Assembly: GCF_000276665.1 (NCBI RefSeq)
Contig: NW_004955429.1
Span: 2,908,922-2,972,921, forward strand
From: Chinchilla lanigera
Taxonomy: Eukaryota > Chordata > Mammalia > Rodentia > Chinchillidae
Direction: 5' to 3'
DNA: 64,000 nucleotides
The notes beneath the pieces are model-generated. The model worked only from the letters and a program-made list of their open reading frames with translations. It was not told the origin of the DNA and did no database searches. Both the position numbers and the translations under genes were made by a program. Below, piece by piece: positions 61,452-64,000 of the stretch (position 1 is the first letter of the stretch; each line of letters begins with the position of its first letter).

Positions 61452-61560
61452 CCTAATACCTTTTTTTTTTTTTTGGTACCTGGAATCAAACTCTGGACCT
61501 TGGGCTTACCAGGCAAGCACTGTACCACTGAGCTATATCCCTGGCTCCCTAATACCTTTT
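61452..61560 (-). mobile_element. ID SINE with target duplication
   Basis: Reverse ID: ggtacctggaatcaaactct, accactgagctatatccctg. The target cctaatacctttt flanks it at 61452-61464 and 61548-61560. Confidence 0.95.
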
Positions 61561-61619
61561 AATTGTAAAATCTGGTGTTTGTTTTATACCTGAATTTATA
61601 TAATAAATGCTTAGTTCTA

Positions 61620-61700
61620 GGGCTGGGGTAAGTGCAAGCTCAGTGGCATAGCACCTGCCTGGCAACCGCAAGCTCATGAGTTCGATTCCCTGTACCAAAA
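61620..61700 (+). mobile_element. ID SINE with target duplication
   Basis: Forward ID: ggggctggggtaagtgcaag, ctggcaaccgcaagctcatg, ttcgattccctgtacc. Target gcttagttctag on the left, gcttagtccttgag on the right. Box A is altered by a small insertion. Confidence 0.9.
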
Positions 61701-62031
61701 AAAAAAGAAAGCTTAGTCCTTGAGTTACACACCAATTAGAATGACAGTACTGAGAGAAAACAGATTTTCATACTAAAAAGATTAATTATGTTAAGAATTA
61801 TTTTATTTGGTTCTGCATTTTCCTATTTTGTGAATTCTTACAATGATCCTGTTGTTTATAAAACAAATTCATGAGGTGCCAGAAAATTGTGAGGATTTCA
61901 GTCTTATGGACTAATTTATTCTAAAATTTGTGGACTCACTCGGAGGCTTTTGGTATAAAAATAAGTAAAATGAATTTGAAAAGGATTAGAAGAAAGTGAA
62001 AATACTAATGCTTGTTAAAAGGAGCATTGGC

Positions 62032-62110
62032 CTGGGATAGAGTTCAGTGGCACAAGTGTCTGCCTGGCAAGCACAAGGTCCTGAGTTCAAGTCCCGATAC
62101 CAAAAAAAAC
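62032..62110 (+). mobile_element. ID SINE
   Basis: Forward ID: gcctgggatagagttcagtg, gtctgcctggcaagcacaag, tcaagtcccgatacc and an A tail. The flanking gagcat duplication is short. Confidence 0.88.
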
Positions 62111-62509
62111 AGAGCATGGTTTACTGAAAATTCAAAGTAGCATATTCACAATAGCACAGACATTTACGACAATTAACTTCATAAATAGCTTATTCTAATA
62201 ATATGGAAATATCTATAACTTTTAAATTATGAGTGACATTAGGCAAAACATGTAGCGGGAAACCTACACTGTCAGGATGTAAAAATACAAAACATTTAAT
62301 GGATGCTATATAGCCTGGTAAGTATTATGTGTCAGATTTAAAGTAACAGATTTCAAAGTTATATTTCTTTAAAAAATATCAGTCGAGCAATTCTGGAATA
62401 TAACATGTGGGCTATTCTCTATCTATTTTTCAAGTTGTCATCTCCCTTATAGGTCTGAAATTTACAACTGACTCTACTTTAAAAGGAACTTCTCAGAAGC
62501 AAAAGCCCT

Positions 62510-62675
62510 CAGCTGTGCACTCGCGGTAGCCCACACCTGTAATACCAGAACTTGGAAGGCTGAGTCAGGAGGACTGCTGTGAGTTCAAAACTAGCCTGAG
62601 CTACATAGCTAGACCCTATCTCAAAAAAACCAAATCAAACCAAACTAAACCAAAAACAAACAAATAAAAAAAACC
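62510..62675 (+). mobile_element. B1 SINE
   Basis: Forward B1: gcggtagcccacacctgtaa, ggaaggctgagtcaggagga, ctagcctgagctacatagct, then an (AACCA)n tail. Confidence 0.88.
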
Positions 62676-62750
62676 AAAGAGGAGGGGGTGAAACGCCTCA
62701 AAACACTCAAAATTATTTATATTTTAGAATTTAAGAAAATCTGTTAGCTT

Positions 62751-62753
<3 letters not shown>

Positions 62754-62783
<30 letters not shown>

Positions 62784-62850
62784 TTAGGATTGAACCCACA
62801 GCCTTGTACATGCCAGGCAAGTACTCTGGGACTAATTTACAACACCCGAC
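62754..62850 (-). mobile_element. (TG)n and old ID-like SINE
   Basis: A (TG)n run (62754-62783) leads into a reverse ID: ttaggattgaacccacagcc, acatgccaggcaagtactct. Confidence 0.7.
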
Positions 62851-62864
62851 TCGGGTCACCCCTT

Positions 62865-63015
62865 GTTATTTTCTCCATTAGTACCTAACACAGCCCAATA
62901 CTCTCGCTTTACTGATAAATTTCCGGGGTCCAGAGACGTTAAACAACATAATCAAGGCCATCCGTGTCTAGTTAGTGGAAGACACGGAACTAGAACACGA
63001 GCCTCTCAAACTCTC
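62865..63015 (-). mobile_element. MIR SINE fragment
   Basis: Reverse MIR: tttactgataaatttccggg, agacgttaaacaacataatc, ctagttagtggaagacacgg. Confidence 0.5.
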
Positions 63016-63106
63016 AGAAAAGACACAAATCTTAGTTAAGGATGTAAAAATGAGTAAGTATTAACACTGTGAGGATGGTATGTTCCTTTCACAAGGAGGG
63101 AGCAGA

Positions 63107-63125
63107 CCGGAAGTACCCCGGAAGC
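63107..63125 (+). promoter_or_regulatory. Paired ETS-family motifs
   Basis: CCGGAAGT (63107-63114) and CCGGAAGC (63118-63125) are spaced 11 bp apart, one helical turn, on the same face. CCGGAAGT is the optimal core for ETS factors. The pair sits about 0.7 kb downstream of the CpG island with respect to the gene. RIAM is mainly expressed in blood cells, where ETS factors dominate, so a regulatory role is plausible but unproven. Confidence 0.35.
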
Positions 63126-63789
63126 CGGTAAGGGGATTTCTGGGCAGAACCTTGCTTGGGAGCCAGCCGCTGTGCAGCCATGTGGTACCACTGCATGTCA
63201 GCGACCTCCGCGGAGAGCAGCGCTCTGGGTTTGCTCTTAAGGTTTCCTTTCTGAAATTTCCATTTGGAGTATGAGATTTTGAAATGACTAAAGTACTCTT
63301 GCCTTTGTTTAAACTGCCGCATCCCGCCAGAAATCCCATCTCGCACTGTAACACACGCATATACCTTTTCTCCGTGTAACTATCCCGTTACTCCACCTCT
63401 ACGTCTCTAACCATCTCATTAAATGCCTTTTTGAACCGCAGTCCTCTGCGTAGTTCTAGGAAACACCACGTTTGGCTTCCCCAGAAAGACACAGAGAGGA
63501 GCACAGAGCAGGGTGTTTCGCTGGATCCCGGGTCCAGATTCCCAGGGATAGAAGGACCCTGGTCAGGCTTTCATGCTACTAAAGGCCCTCTGCCTCTTCG
63601 TCCCAAGCTAAATTACAATATCTGTGTCCAGTGTCCAAATTTACCTTCCTCATACTTTAAAATGAACAAGAGAAAATTTAGGAGGAAATGTTATTTTTAA
63701 AAAGAAGAAGCAGTGGTCTGCAAGTTTTAAAGGAAGGAAGCGCTGTCAGATGTCAAATTCTCACACTGTTCGCCTTCAACCTCACAGTG

Positions 63790-64000
63790 CCCTGAAATGC
63801 CGCCGGGAGCCCTCGGAACCGGCCCGTGGGGACACCGCGGGGCCCGCTGGACCCCGGGGCTCCAATGGGACCTGCTGGACCGGGCAGGAAACGGGTCCCA
63901 CGGGTGCCACAGAACGCGGGCGGTCGAGACGAGCCCCGAGCCCCGCGCGCAGCGAGCCGGGCGGAGCGCCCAGGGGACCGGGATCCCGGGGGCGGGCTCC
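63790..64000 (-). promoter_or_regulatory. CpG island, probable APBB1IP promoter and first exon, cut by window edge
   Basis: About 28 CpG dinucleotides fall in the last 205 bp, in a GC-rich block unlike the AT-rich, CpG-poor DNA before it. A GC box (gggggcggg, 63988-63996) suits Sp1. The island lies upstream of the minus-strand gene, at the expected end of intron 1. No TATA box is visible. A possible first-exon donor is GTAAAT on the minus strand at 63639-63644, but it is weak. The assignment to APBB1IP is by position only. Confidence 0.55.

Larger units (their letters stand above)
21293..63600 (-). other. APBB1IP intron 1 (long, repeat-rich)
   Basis: About 42 kb separate the start-codon exon from the CpG island, and no protein-coding exon was recognised here. 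Named repeats are listed separately. Stretches where I see nothing beyond simple AT-rich DNA are roughly 22260-24240, 24661-25548, 25590-26600, 29038-29860, 30000-31880, 33976-35120, 36322-37020, 37216-38640, 40657-41095, 44000-45330, 46204-47020, 47070-48560, 50131-52245, 54283-55557, 58891-59678 and 63016-63600. Long open frames in these stretches lack supporting evidence. Confidence 0.7.

Overview
This window is mammalian nuclear DNA, almost certainly from a non-murine rodent. The rodent call rests on many copies of a tRNA-derived ID-type SINE (tagctcagcggc box A, then ggtcgtgagttcggttccc box B and an A tail), on 7SL-derived B1 monomers with the internal 29-bp duplication, and on B1-ID composites. 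No murine B2 was seen. A beaver or kangaroo-rat relative (Castorimorpha) is my guess only.

The one gene I can support is the 5' half of APBB1IP (RIAM, the Rap1-GTP-interacting adaptor), on the minus strand. Six coding exons lie at 21221-21292, 18193-18280, 14796-15088, 12292-12369, 7300-7459 and 5665-5786. All have AG/GT splice borders and compatible phases. Together they encode residues 1-271: the N-terminal talin-binding and autoinhibitory region, a proline-rich stretch, a charged helix, the Ras-association domain and the start of the linker to the PH domain. The PH domain and proline-rich C-terminus must lie beyond position 1 and are not in the window.

Upstream of the start codon is a first intron of about 42 kb, filled with SINEs, MaLR-type LTRs, MIR, L2, L1 and DNA-transposon fossils. 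It contains one candidate 5' noncoding exon (54181-54282). The window ends in a CpG island (about 63790-64000) that is the best candidate for the APBB1IP promoter and first exon; it runs off the edge.

Layout: 1-5664 intron after coding exon 6; 5665-21292 six exons and five introns; 21293 to about 63.6 kb intron 1; 63.0-64.0 kb promoter-proximal DNA with paired ETS motifs and the CpG island. No prokaryotic, CRISPR or viral gene system is present. No previously undescribed system was found. The notable items are structural: a rearranged mariner fossil, stacked SINE insertions at one target, a SINE-split minisatellite, a pure 74-nt A tail, and an open candidate 5' exon that would extend the RIAM N-terminus in frame.
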